Under the pieces are notes generated by a model. That model made no database searches. It saw only the letters and a list, made by a program, of their open reading frames with translations, and was not told the DNA's origin. Source: Mycoplasmopsis phocirhinis (GTDB taxonomy: Bacteria > Bacillota_I > Bacilli_A > Mycoplasmatales > Metamycoplasmataceae). From it: DNA of 64,000 nt. How positions within the stretch are numbered: the first letter of the stretch is position 1; every line of letters begins with the position of its first letter. Shown in pieces: positions 34,058 to 45,392 of the stretch. The position numbers and the translations under genes are program-made. Location of the stretch: contig NZ_CP034841.1 of assembly GCF_004216495.1 (NCBI RefSeq), positions 434,001 to 498,000 of the forward strand. The letters are read 5' to 3'.

Positions 34058-35081
34058 TTTTTTAAAGAAAAAAAGCTTAGAAACTAATAGTAAATTTATT
34101 TTTAATTTTGCTATTAATAAACAAGCTAAAAGAAATAATGCAATTTCTGAATCTGTTGTAGATCGTCGCACGCCGTTTCTAGCAGCCTTTTTATTAATTT
34201 TACCGGCGTTAGTAATTTTACTTACTTTTACTGTTGTGCCTTTTATATACAATATTAAAGATACATTTTATAAAGTGGTTGATAATAAAACAGGGGCGTC
34301 TCAATTCATTGGTTTTGACAACTTAACACACTTATTAAGTCAATTAACTTTTGCTGTGGGGGTGCGAAATTCATTTATTTATGGTTTATTAGTTTTACCA
34401 TTTTCAATGATTATTTCACTCTTGATCTCGTCATTGATTGCAACTGTCATTCGTAAAAAATTAAGAGGTTTTTTACAAACTGTTTTCTTTTTACCTTACA
34501 TTACTAATATAGTTGCAGTATCACTAGCTTTTGTGCAAATTTTCCAAGTTAATGGTCAATTTAACCAATTATTTAGAGCCCTAGGTTTTTCAGCTAATAT
34601 TAACTGATTAGGTGGAACTGACCAAACTGCGTTTAAAGCGTTGTTTGTTATGCTTATTAATGGTGTATGAGGCTCACTAGCCTTTAACATTTTATTATTT
34701 AGCACAGCAATGTTATCAGTCGATAAAAACTTATATAAATCAGCGGCTATTGATGGTGTAAGCGGCACTAAACAATTTTTCTCAATTACTTTACCTTCAA
34801 TTCGCAAAACAATTTCGTTTATTATGACAATAGGTATAATTAACGGAATTAAAGTTTTCCCACTAGCTTTATTTGAAAACGTACCTGATAAAGCATTTAG
34901 TGCTGGAGCTTCAACTATAATGTTATTTGTTTATAAATTTGCTCAAGCTGGACAATTTGAATTATCTGGTGCAGCTTCAATTATTTTATTCATTATTGGA
35001 GTATCGTATTCAACTGTAATTCGTTCAGGATTTAAAATTTTAACACTAGTATCACTAAATAAAGGAGAATCTGATGTTTGA
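34047..35081 (+). CDS. ABC importer permease, UgpA-like (MG188-like)
   Basis: 344 residues; start at 34047 overlaps the ATPase gene end by 11 bp and fits a 50-residue cytosolic N-tail. Six membrane helices, the first AAFLLILPALVILLTFTVVPFIYNI typical of MalF/UgpA. EAA loop SAAIDGVSGTKQFFSITLPSIRK docks the ATPase. Overlaps the next permease gene by 8 bp. Confidence 0.9.
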
Positions 35082-36102
35082 AACAAAATTAAAAATTCGT
35101 CAGAAATTGGCGAACATAAGGCTAAAACACAAACGAGATTTAGTTACTCAACAAGTACATGATAGTTCTCTAGTTTCTTTATTTACTAAATATTTAATTA
35201 AATTAATTTTACTAGTGTTTTTTGCAATGGTTATTATTATTCCTTTTGCGTATATGATCTTATTAGCATCAACTGATAATGCTCAAGCTGATCAAATTCG
35301 CAACGGGAGTGCTGGTATTTGACCACAACATTGAGAATTTTTTAAAAATATTCGCTCTGCTGCTACTGGTAGCACAACTGATTTTTGACCTTGACAGGCT
35401 GAGTGACAAATTGGTTATTTATTTTCTTTTACGTTAACATTTTCTAATGTTTTACTTTCAATTGTATTAAAAATCTTTGTCACAATGTTGCTAGGCTATG
35501 CTTTTAGTCTTAAAAAATGAAGAGGTAAAGAATTTGTTTGATTTATTTTGATGACACTATTAGTTTTACCCGAAGTTGCTTTACTTTCAGGACAAAGAAA
35601 AGTTGTTACTGAAATTAGCAAAATTATTTCACCGGCCCAAAATGATAAAGTTGGTTTATTTGGTTATAACTTATTTTTAATAGCGATTCCTTTTGTTGCT
35701 TCAATTTTCAATGCTTTAATGTATCGCAATGCTTTTGAGGCAATTCCTAACCGTATTAAAGAAGTGGCAATGGTTGATGGAGCTGTTGGAGCAAAATATT
35801 TATTTAAAGTTGCTATTCCAATGGTGGCTCCAACAACTCTAACAATTATCATTTTAACAACTTTAGCTTCATGAAACTCATTTTTATGACCTAATATTAT
35901 CGCTGGTAGTGGTTATCGGGTAATGTCAGTGTGATTATTTGATGTGGGAGTTGATCACTCAACTCAAGACGAAAGACAATTTTACAATATTAAAATGGCC
36001 GGGGCAATTTTAGTAATTTTACCAATGTTTGTTTTCTTCTTATTTGCTCGTAATAAAATTATGAATGCAATCTCACGTCAGGGAAGTACAATTAAAGGAT
36101 AA
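35074..36102 (+). CDS. ABC importer permease, UgpE-like (MG189-like)
   Basis: 342 residues with TGA as Trp in the periplasmic-side loop (WPQHWEFF, DFWPWQAEWQ). Six membrane helices; EAA loop KEVAMVDGAVGAKYLFKVAIPMVAP. Second half of the heterodimeric translocation channel. Family members import sugars or glycerol phosphate; context with a nuclease suggests nucleoside or nucleotide substrate here, which is inference. Confidence 0.9.
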
Positions 36103-36105
36103 TTT

Positions 36106-36384
36106 ATGAATAAAATTAATGTTAAAAAAAATACGATTGTCTGGCTAATTATTGGCATTATTTCACTCGTGATTATGATTTTATGCTCAATCATTGTTCA
36201 TCGCATTTCAAACGGAGTAGAAACAATTAAACATGTAAGGTTTGAAGAATCTATTATTGGTGATGCTCGTGCGTATAAAGCATATGCAATTGGGATTTTA
36301 GCTTTTCTTTCAGTAATCATGGCAATTTCAATTGGAATTTGTTATTTAGGCTTTAAATCATGAAATTACAACGCCACACTTTAG
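36106..36384 (+). CDS. Small two-helix membrane protein in ABC operon
   Basis: 92 residues, 3 bp after the permease stop. Helix 1 IVWLIIGIISLVIMILCSII, helix 2 AYAIGILAFLSVIMAISIGICYLGF, short polar loop between, ending WNYNATL after an in-frame TGA. Unknown; likely accessory to the transporter by position. Confidence 0.7.
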
Positions 36385-36391
36385 GAAAATT

Positions 36392-37672
36392 ATGAATAAA
36401 AAATTAATTTTAAGTTTAGCGACAGTTTCTATTATTAGCCCAATTAGTGTAGTTTCATGTTCAAATCCTTTTAAAGATAGCCAAGCAATCAAAAATGCTA
36501 AATTCCAATTTGAGCACAATAATATTTTCAAAAATAAATCTTTTGCCCAGTTTCAATCGCAATATTTAAATAAACTTTATCCCCAAGATAGTGAGCAACA
36601 AAAACAAGACTATATTCATGTTTCCAATGTATTTCGACAATTTTTCAATAATTTAGACAATATTTTATTCTTCGATTCACAACTATTTCACCAAAAATAT
36701 ATTCTGTTAGGTAATGAGTTAAATAACACTTATACTGCCAATGCTAAAGATGGCAAAAAAGAAACAAAATTTGTTTCTTTAACTAAACAATCTTTAATTG
36801 CTTTAATGGAATATATGTATGCCAATACTCCTTATTCATATAACGTTTTAAATAAAGTGTGAGATAACACTTTATACCGTGATATTAATAAACTTGAAAA
36901 TAAAATAGAGTTTAAATTTGAAAATTCACCAGCAAATCCGCAAATTAACAACATTTCAATCATTCCAAATGAGGTGTATGAAATGTTTAAAAGTAATGAA
37001 TTTAGATTAAGTCCCAATTTAGAAACATTTAAATTAGCTTATCGTAAAATTATAGATACCTATCAAGTTTTAATTAATAATATTAGTGAGCAAGAACAAG
37101 TTATCCAAAAAGCATTAGCCCCAATTTATTATGTGTTACAAAATCCAACCCCTGAACGTTATATTAATGAAAATTATGCCAGTGATGTCTCGGGTAAATA
37201 TGCTTTAATTAAACCCGACGCATTTAAGTTTTTAGGTCAAAGTAGCCAACGAATTATTGAATTTGCTAGCGATCCAGATGCGTATTATGCAAAATTGAAT
37301 GCTCAAAATTATATTAATGAAGCTTTTAATAAAGCAGACACCAAATTCAAACAAACTTTTGATTTAGCTATTCAAGCGTGAAAACAAGGGATTGGTAAAT
37401 ATGGTTTTGCACAATTGATTGCTTTTTCGCTATATTTAAATAATCCAACTAATATTCAAATTTTAGCTTTTAATAAAGCTAACACTAAAACTTATTTAAT
37501 TGAATACACTTTTGGTCAAAACAAATACTTATTTGACCCAATCGCGGATTATCAAAATCAAGATAAAACCAGTTTAACAATTTATTCAAACAAACAACAA
37601 TTGCAACAACAAGGTTATACTTTAAGCGAAGACACGCTTTCAGCACTTAATGTTGAATCTGTTTGAAAATAA
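36392..37672 (+). CDS. Lipoprotein, last gene of nuclease/ABC operon
   Basis: 426 residues with TGA as Trp. Signal MNKKLILSLATVSIISP then ISVVSC with lipobox Cys at about 23. Helical body. The C-terminal part (GKYGFAQLIAFSLYLNNPTNIQILAF, split by Thr, then KTYLIEYTFGQNKYLFDPIADYQ) has a shape reminiscent of transglutaminase-like proteins, where a helix, a strand and a -W/YLFDP- strand carry the Cys, His and Asp. Here the Cys and His are not evident, so any such domain is probably non-catalytic. 7 bp after the previous gene and followed by a terminator. Confidence 0.7.
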
Positions 37673-37679
37673 TAATTTA

Positions 37680-37702
37680 ACTCTTTTTAAAAGAGTTATT
37701 TT
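37680..37702 (+). terminator. Terminator of nuclease/ABC operon
   Basis: AACTCTTTTTAAAAGAGTT hairpin followed by ATTTTTATTT, 8 bp after the stop. Confidence 0.75.
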
Positions 37703-37736
37703 TATTTGTTTATTTAGTTTTTCGATATCATTAACT

Positions 37737-38011
37737 AAAATATATTCCCAATACAACTACATTTCAATATAATTCTAATTGCAAAAACAGCACAGTATTG
37801 ATAAGGAGAATTGCGAACAAAAAGTTAATATTAAATGTATAAATTAAACATCAAAATTAATAAAATTATTGACATAATATACATTTTAGTGAATTATCAA
37901 GCATAATAAATAATTGATTTTTTTTGCGATATTAGTCAAAAAAATTTTTGTTTGCTTGGTTTAAATTAAATTTTTTAAAAATTTTAGATTCTTTATTGAG
38001 TTAAGATATTA
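37737..38011. repeat. 275-bp segment L, copy 1 (left flank of IS1634-like element)
   Basis: Same as 56140-56414 over the whole 275 bp as far as I can compare by eye. It directly abuts the left end of an IS1634-like copy both times. Non-coding: stops in all frames, a possible TTGACA at 37870-37875 and an AAGGAG at 37802. In IS1634-type elements, target duplications can be hundreds of bases long, so L may be one half of such a duplication. Confidence 0.85.
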
Positions 38012-38126
38012 CCCGAGTTTCCAAGTTAGGGGTCATTTTTTAGCGTTTTTCGCCATCTTTATACTAAAGTATAAAAAAATTTTTTTAAATTACAAAATTA
38101 CATTGTAATTATGATATAATTTAACT

Positions 38127-39782
38127 ATGGAGAAATGGGTTATAACACAATCAAAAAGAAAAGATAAAACATATGTCTCGGTCGCAATACCGGCTGGATT
38201 TGGAAAAGGTTATAAAAAATCAATTGGAATAGGTAATTTAGAAACATTAAAAACTTTAAATCTAGACCCTATAAACGCCCTTAAGGTTGCGTGTGCTGAT
38301 TGAAATACTGAATGAAATAAAGAAAAGATATTATCAAAAGTAAAGGAGGTTTTAGCTCAATCTAAAAAAGAAATCCGAAAACAAAATTTTGGTATAAAAG
38401 CATTATATGAATTATGTGATAAAATCAACCCTTTCAAATTGTGTGAAAAAAGCAAATCAAAAAATCTTTTAGATATTGCTAAATATATAATCACTTCACG
38501 GATCATCAACCAAGATAGTTTGATCAAAATGTATCAACAAAAACATCTTTATGATTTCAATAATGACTTCAAAAAATCTACTTTTTATAATAGTTTAGAT
38601 TATGTAACCAATAATAAAAATGAAATTTTAAAACAATTAAATAACTCATTAACTTCAAATGCTAGCCGTGATATTGAAGTGTTGTGATATGACTCAACAA
38701 CAGTATATTTTGAAAGTTTTGCGAGAAAAGGATTGAGATATCCTGGTTATTCAAAAGACGGAAAATTTAAAGAAGATCAAATAGTAATTGGAATGATTAC
38801 TGATTGTAATGGAATTCCATTTCATTTCAAAATATTCAAAGGAAATACTGCTGATATGAACACTTTTATACCTTTTATATTGGAAATACGGGATATTTAT
38901 AATATAAAAAATGTAACAATTGTCGCAGATAGAGGAATGAGCACAAACCGCAACATACGCTTTTTAGAATCTTTAAACATAGATTACATACTCTCTTATC
39001 GTTTGAAATCTAGTACAAAACAAAGAAAAGAATACACAATTAACCAAAACGATTATATTCGTGTAAACAAAGATTTTAAATATAAAGAAATAGAATTTAT
39101 GTCGCTGTGAAAAAACAAACGGTTCAACGGTCATAAAAGAAGACAAATAATGACCCATAGTAAAAAACGAGCAGCAAAAGATTTTAATGATCGTATGCAA
39201 CTAATTGAAATTTTCAATAAAAAACAAAAAAATGGTAGAGTAATTGAAACAGATTTAATAGCTGCCAAAAAGCATAAATTTTTTAAAAAAATTGGAGCAA
39301 CTTCTTATTATCAATTAGATTTAGAAAAAATTAGTGAAGATGAACAATTTGGTGGTTATTATGTGTATGAAACTTCAAGAATAGATCTTAAGCCATTAGA
39401 TATTGTTGATTTATATCAAAAACAATGACAAATTGAAAATAATTTTAGAAATTTAAAAAATTGTTTAAAAATTAGACCTATGTATGTTTGGAGTGAAAAT
39501 CATATTGAAGGTTATATTACTTTATGCTTTATTTCATTGGTTTTATTACAGTATGGTTTAAATATTTTGAATAAATATGTTAAAAAACAAACAAAAATAG
39601 ACAAAAATTATTCAATTTCCAATTATGTAGACGCTATCAAAAATGCCGAAAAAATTCAAATTTTAATTGATAACAAAATTATTAACGAATACAACATTGA
39701 AAATACTGATAATGAAAAGGAAACAATGTTATATGAATTAATTGAACAATCAATCAAAAATTACAATGTAATTAAATTATAA
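38127..39782 (+). CDS. IS1634-family transposase, copy 1
   Basis: 551 residues, intact when TGA is Trp. DDE residues: Asp in EVLWYDSTTVYFES, Asp in VTIVADRGMSTNRN, Glu in QKQWQIENNFRNLKN (the YREK-like signature of the IS4/IS1634 superfamily). The -10 box ends 6 bp before the ATG, and a palindrome AATTACATTGTAATT at 38097-38111 overlaps the -35 area. Copies 2 and 3 have the same length and differ at few residues (for example SKDGK here, SKGGK in copy 2; FGGYY here, FDGYY in the others). Confidence 0.92.
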
Positions 39783-39784
39783 AA

Positions 39785-39829
39785 AATTCCGAAAGTACCT
39801 TAAAATGAGGTATTTACGGAATTTTTTAA
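39785..39829. terminator. Terminator inside right end of IS copy 1
   Basis: AAAATTCCG...AGTACCT / AGGTATT...CGGAATTTT imperfect stem, right after the transposase stop; the same sequence is present in the other two copies. Confidence 0.7.
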
Positions 39830-40498
39830 TTTGCAACTTGGAAACTCGGGATCTCATTGATATTTATCTTTATCAAAATATTTTTTTGCTTGTAGTGTAT
39901 TGTTATATAAAAATATTTTGAAATCTTTATGTTTATTGGCCGGAGCTTGTTTAATTCTTAAATCAGGATATTTATTATTTTTATCAATATTTTTATTGAT
40001 TCAAATTTGAAAACAACAATTAACATCAACTGGTTTATTATTGAGCGAAAATGAATTTTTTGGCAAATCTTCACTACTATAAATTAATTTTAATTCTGGA
40101 TTAATTTGTTTTTGTACATTTCATCTTCTAAATTGAATAGGTAAAACAAAACAAATAATATCTGAATTTTTTGAGGAATGATTTATAAATTCAATTGCCA
40201 ATTTTGCCCGCTTGCCAAATGGTGGGTTTCCTATTGTTATGTTATTTGTTGAATATTTAATATCTGATGTTAAAAAATTTTGTTCCTTAACTAATGAGTG
40301 GTTTTTTTCAATATCAAACGCAATAATTTTATTTTGATATCTTTTTTGAATAGATTCAATAAACTTTCCATCACCCGCAGACGGTTCAATAAAAACAGTT
40401 TTAGAATTAATAAAATCAAAAATTTTAATAATATCTAAAAATTGTTCAACTATTTTAGGTGAAGTATAAAATTGATCTAATTTAGATTTAATAGACAT
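39800..40498 (-). pseudogene. N6-adenine DNA methyltransferase-like gene truncated by IS1634-like element
   Basis: Frame open from ATG 40498 into the IS and stopping at 39800 (232 codons, last 17 from the IS). The native part ends ...KYFDKDKYQWD at 39851. SAM-binding motif FIEPSAGDGKF at about residue 38 and catalytic NPPFGKRAK (motif IV, NPPF) at about 90 mark it as a class I amino-methyltransferase, resembling phage or mobile-element DNA methyltransferases. Related proteins continue beyond the WD with a further C-terminal stretch, absent here and not found in the flanking segment L. It may or may not retain activity. Confidence 0.75.
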
Positions 40499-40549
40499 TA
40501 AATTTCACTCCTTACATTAGATATAAATTTTTTATCAAAAAAATATGAA

Positions 40550-41179
40550 TTAAACATTGAATTCAATAGGTTTAGTAGCAAAAATAAAATTAATATTTTT
40601 GCCTTGTTGGCTCCATTTTCGTTCATAACCTGTCATTATATTTTCTTTAGCATAAGCAGTGTTGTGAAGATTTGTGCCGTGCTCAATTATATTCCAGTGA
40701 TTTTGTAAAAAAGATTCTAAAGAAAACTGATATAAACTATCATTATCAGATTTAAATTTTAAAACTGATTTTTCATTCATGATCTGGAGATATAAATTCA
40801 AAAAATATTGATGAGTCAAACGACGTCGAAAATGTCTAGCTTTGGGTCAAGGGTCACTAAATGTTAATCAAATAGTATGTGCGTAGCCTTGGAAAATATC
40901 AGTAAGTGAATTAGCATCAGCAATAATTATTTTAAAATTATCTAATTTATAATGTTGGGCCAATTTTAAAGATTTAGCAGCGACTGTAGGATATTTTTCT
41001 AAACCAAAGTATTTTTTATCTGGATTTAACCTAGCTAATTCAACCAACATTTCTCCTTTGCCCATACCAATTTCAATAACGCATTTATCATCTATATAAA
41101 TTGGAAATTGTTCATCGTGAATTAAAAATTCAGATTCATTTAATTTTGCGATTGCGTTTTTATCGTGTCTTAATCTCAT
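40550..41179 (-). CDS. trmB: tRNA (guanine-46-N7)-methyltransferase
   Basis: 209 residues with TGA as Trp. SAM motif VIEIGMGKGEMLVELA, YFGLEKYPT, ANSLTDIF and the family hallmark LTFSDPWPKARHFRRRLTHQ. Makes m7G46 in the variable loop of tRNAs. The full length of the family is present. It precedes the truncated methyltransferase gene on the minus strand, with a 51-bp gap. Confidence 0.94.
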
Positions 41180-41388
41180 AAATTTATTTTAATAAAAAAA
41201 CATAAATATTAAATTTTTAATGCCAAATTTATTTGTTAAATTAATTTTAATTTGTGTGAAATTTTTGATCAAAAAATGAAAAATAAAAGTTTATAAAACA
41301 AAATATTTTTTTGTTATACAATAATATAATTATTCTATACATAAATACAAATATTTCAAAAATAATTAAACTTCACAATAGGAGAAAA

Positions 41389-43956
41389 ATGAAAAAAACA
41401 AAATTAATTATTGGCTTATCTTCAGCAAGTTTGATATTACCTTTGAGTGTTGTATCATGCCAACAAAATAAACAATCCGATCAAAATAAAACTCCCGAAA
41501 AACCTAAAACCAATACAAGTAGTTCAAAAACTAAAACACGCACAAATTTAGATAAAATAGCTAGCAAACAATTTGATGAACTTTTTAGTGTGGAATTTAA
41601 AGATATTAGTGGTAGAACTGTTACTAAAGACGAAATTAGTGTTGATGGTGTACAAAGAAATTCTCTACAAAATGTGAATTTAAAAGTTAAACCCAACTTT
41701 AGCAATCAAGTTAATGCTAAATTAATAAATATTGGTGGTAATTGAGATAAACAACGAACAGGAAAAGCTCATTTTTCTATTCAATTTATTGACAAAAATG
41801 ATGAAAAAAATACTAAAATTCACACCTATATAATTTCTGGTTTTAAATCAAATCAATTCAACGCTAACGATGATGGTACTATTATTGCCGATCCAAGATT
41901 GAGTATAGTAGATGATTTTCAAGAATATGAAAACGCAAACCAAGAACAAAGATTTAAAATAGATAATAAAGATTATATTGAAGGTTTAAAACGTCAATAC
42001 CAAGATACTGACATAACTAAATTACGTCCTGAACTTAATTACACCCAACAAGCCGCCGAAAAATTCAATACTCTTTCACAAGAGGCTAAATTAAATTCGT
42101 ATGAGGATAGTGTTTATAAAGGTTATACTTTACCAACATTCAATGACAAGGGTGAAATAGATGCATTATCAATACATGGTAAAGATGCTCCAGCTTTATA
42201 TTCAAAAATTGATTTTTTAGGTGATAGAGATCCAAATCAATCAATAGGTTTAGCTCGTTTATTGCCAAACGAAAAATACAAGCAAATCGCATTAGAAACA
42301 ATGGCAATAAGTTTTACTTCTAAAGAAGATTTTGCAAGAGAAATTAAACAAGCTGAACAAATGATTGAAAAATTAAAAACTTGAAACCAAAGCACACCTG
42401 AATTTATGAGTTATATAAACAACTTAGTTGAAAAAGAAAATCTAGAAAAAACATATTTAAGCAATCTATTAGCAGGCGAATTAAGAACAGCTTATGAGCG
42501 TGATGTCGACGGTATTAAAAAACGTTATCAAGATGCACAAGATGAAATTGATAAAAAAATTGAAACAATCAAAGCATACACAACTAACGATGTAATTAAG
42601 CAATATGAACAAAAAATCCAAGAATATAAAAGTGATGCAGCTTCAGGTAAAAAATTCAATGGATCTACAGGAACAATGTGAATAATGGATTATGAAATTC
42701 CCCAAGATGGTAAATACCCAACTAAATGATATTTTGGCACAAATTCACACGTTGCAAAATTAATGTCTTCAAAAAATTTTAGCGGCTTTAGTATAAATGT
42801 TTTAGATGACAGTATTAATGTCAATACTAAATTAAGACTAAATGGTTTGGATACACATTTTAATGAGTTTGTTTTTGGTGGTCCTCAAGTACAAAACATA
42901 TTGACAAAAATTTTTGATGCAACTGATTATTTAAGCACAAGTCCTAAAGACTATTTAACTCAACAACAACAAAACGAATACGAAGGTGTTGAAGAAATGA
43001 TTGATTTTGCAGTTCTAGAGTTAGACTTAAGTAAATTCAATTTTAATGAAGGTTATGACTTATCAGTTATTTCAAATAAAATTGCCAAGGACAATACTTT
43101 TGGTGGCAGTGTCGAAAATTTAGCTAGAGCTCTAACTAACAATTATTTTGATAGAAAACCAGAAGACAAAGTTAAATTCTTATCAACATCATATTTAAAA
43201 GACTATGACAAAATAGATTACCAATTAAGAGTAAAAGAAGGTGAAACACCTAAACAAACAGATGAATTATTTGCTTTAGGTTATCCTTCTTCTAGAGATG
43301 ATTTCTTTTTAAGAAGATATGAGGATGAAGACCAATTTTTACAAAAAAACTATTATCAAAGTTTATGAGTTAATTCTGATTATAGATTTTACTATGCTGA
43401 AAATAATAATGAAGACGGCCCAGCAAATTTCTTAAAATCAAGATTAGATAAAGGAAATTATTTATCATATCAAATTGGATATCGTTCTTTTATTGATAAG
43501 CCAGGTATAAACGATGCCTTTATCGTTAGCCCACTACGTGGAAATAAAATTTATGAAACTTACGACGAAGATAAAACAACAATCAGAAAATATTTCAACA
43601 CAGGTCTTCAATATATGTTAAGACATTTTGCCCCGATAGGCGGCTCATCTGGCTCAAGTGTCAGAAATCAAAAAAATGAATTAGTCGCAGTTCATAGTTC
43701 AATTATTCCAAGTGCGCGAACCGATTTTGCAGCTGCATTTAGATCTGAGGGATATGATTATAAAGGAGCATACGGTAAATATAATCTTGAACAATATGAC
43801 CTAATTTATGGTGGTGGTAAAAACCAGAAAAAATCATATTTAGATTCATTAATAAAAAAATATAATGAAAACGGAATTAAAACATATTTATTCCAAAATG
43901 GTGCTTCAAAAAACAACATTCCTGACGAATTCAAATTTAAAAATAATGAACAATAA
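41389..43956 (+). CDS. DUF31 serine protease lipoprotein (Mycoplasma Ig protease-like)
   Basis: 855 residues after joining across TGA codons. AATAGGAGAAAAATG gives the start; signal MKKTKLIIGLSSASLIL then PLSVVSC with lipobox Cys at about 24. A Lys/Thr/Ser linker, a helical central region, then the trypsin-like DUF31 domain: STGTMWIMDY, catalytic His454 in WYFGTNSHVAK, an acidic segment with FAVLELDLSKF, and nucleophile Ser754 in GGSSGSSVRN. DUF31 proteins include the mycoplasmal Ig protease (MIP), which clips the Fd/VH part of IgG held by a partner binding protein (MIB). No clear MIB gene stands next to it. Confidence 0.85.
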
Positions 43957-43959
43957 GAC

Positions 43960-43995
43960 AAAATAAGATAAAATTTTAAAAGCAAATCTTATTTT
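43960..43995 (+). terminator. Terminator of DUF31 protease gene
   Basis: AAAATAAGAT (43960-43969) with ATCTTATTTT (43986-43995), 3 bp after the stop; 5 bp later an IS3-family element begins. Confidence 0.7.
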
Positions 43996-44022
43996 AAACA
44001 TGGACAAAAAATATTAACATTT

Positions 44023-45210
44023 TTAATTAGCGAACGCCATAGCAATTTGTTGTGGCGTTTTTCATCCTAAATTTGATTGTATTCTTTCGTTGTTATATCA
44101 AAAAATATATTCCTTAATTTTATCATTTAATTCATCAAAAGTAATTTTTGTGTAATCTAAATCATTTAATAATTCAGTTTTAATCACACCAAATCAATAT
44201 TCAATTTCTCTATTATCTAAAGAATTGCCAACTCTAGACATTGAAACTGTCCCGCCGAATTTTATAATTTTATTAATGTATTCTTGATTTGTATATTGAA
44301 AACCATGATCCGAATGAACGATAAATTTATCAAAATTTTCGTTTTGAATATCGTTAATATTATCTAAAACAAAATCTAGATTATTATTTTTGCTTAATCT
44401 AAAACCTACAATTTTTTTACTTTTGTGATTGATGATAGCAGATAAATATACGTGATTTTCACGTACATCTTTTGGAGCATTTATGTATGAAACATCTGTA
44501 GCGAAAATATTTCTATTTTGGCTATCGTTGTAATCTCTTTGAACGGTATTTAAGATTTGACATTTTGTGTTTTTAATTTCTTTTCTTTTTCTTTTTTGTC
44601 TTAGCTTGCATTTAAGATTTAATTGATTTAAATATCTGCCTAAAGTTCTGTCATTTATGTGTATATTATATTGATTAAATATATAAATACTTAGCTTTTT
44701 TCTGCCAAATCTGCCTTTATTTGCTTCAAATGCTTCAACTATAATTTTTGAATGAGGAATTGTTTTTTCTATATTTTGTTTAACTTTCGCATTAGAAATG
44801 GTTTGTCTACAAAGACTAAAAAACAATGCTAGTTTAATAAATTGGATTTTTAAATTTTTAGCTTCTTCTTTTTTCTCTTTTTTGGGTTTTTGGTTTGTTA
44901 TTTCATAATATCTTTTTGCGATTTCAATTAGATCATTTCTGTCAAAAATATCTCAATCAAAATTTGGTTCTTTTCTAGGTCTTCCGCTACCTGGTTTTCT
45001 GTCTTTGCCTTTTTTAGTTAATAATTTTTCTTTCACGCCTAAATTATAATATTTTATTATTTTAGCAATTCTTACTGCAAGATATTTTTTCTTAACTAAT
45101 TTTGTTTTTGGAGAGATATTTCAAAGTGTTTTTATAGCTTGTGATTTTCCATGTTTTTGGTAAACCTCAAAGATTAAATCGAATTCCTCCATTTTTAAAT
45201 GTCTTGACAT
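44023..45210 (-). CDS. IS3-family transposase, OrfA and OrfB in one frame
   Basis: 395 residues with TGA as Trp and no frameshift. N-terminal part has an HTH-like helical region (KHGKSQAIKTLW), a basic linker and KKEKKEEAKNLK leucine-zipper-like segment. The C-terminal rve integrase domain has RNIFATDVSYIN (first Asp), FIVHSDHGFQYTN (second Asp) and SLDNREIEYWFGVIKTE (Glu), then YNNERIQSNLGWKTPQQ. Most IS3 elements make OrfAB by a -1 frameshift; here the two parts read through in one frame, as in some mollicute elements. It appears intact. Confidence 0.88.
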
Positions 45211-45245
45211 ATTTAGTCCTTTCAATTTTTGTTTTTTTGATTTTT

Positions 45246-45263
45246 GGTGGGGTATACCCCACC
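45246..45263. repeat. 18-bp perfect GC-rich palindrome upstream of IS3 transposase
   Basis: GGTGGGGTATACCCCACC is its own reverse complement and lies 36 bp before the transposase ATG inside the IS. It could be an operator or an RNA hairpin limiting readthrough. Confidence 0.7.
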
Positions 45264-45392
45264 CTCTATGGGTTGTGTACAAAAAATTAACACTTTACAA
45301 TGTTAATTTTTGTTGTCCACCTTTATTTTGTCTTTTATTATTTTCAATAATTTGCTATATGAATTAATAATATGTAAAAATATATAATTTTT

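Larger units (their letters stand above)
38012..39850 (+). mobile_element. IS1634-like insertion sequence, copy 1
   Basis: 1839 bp bounded by inverted repeats CCCGAGTTTCCAAGTT (38012-38027) and its complement (39835-39850). Inside the left end is an 18-bp palindrome TTTATACTAAAGTATAAA followed by an A/T run, possibly a block to outside transcription. A TATAAT at 38115-38120 serves the transposase, and a terminator lies at 39785-39829. The flanks carry no matching direct repeat: L on the left, the cut methyltransferase gene on the right. Confidence 0.92.
44001..45319 (-). mobile_element. IS3-family insertion sequence
   Basis: About 1319 bp. Ends TGGACAAAAAATATTAACATT (44001) and, inverted, TGGACAACAAAAATTAACATT (45319) form imperfect terminal repeats of about 20 bp. 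One transposase gene on the minus strand fills 44023-45210. I see no target duplication (left flank TTAAACA, right flank CCTTTAT). Confidence 0.8.

Noticed and set aside
38012-39850. Short target-site duplication around IS copy 1
   Set aside because: Left flank GATATTA and right flank ATCTCAT do not match; no direct repeat was found within the neighbouring bases.
44001-45319. Prophage or integrative conjugative element
   Set aside because: Only single insertion sequences and one methyltransferase fragment are present; there is no integrase, portal, TraE/TraG or replication gene.
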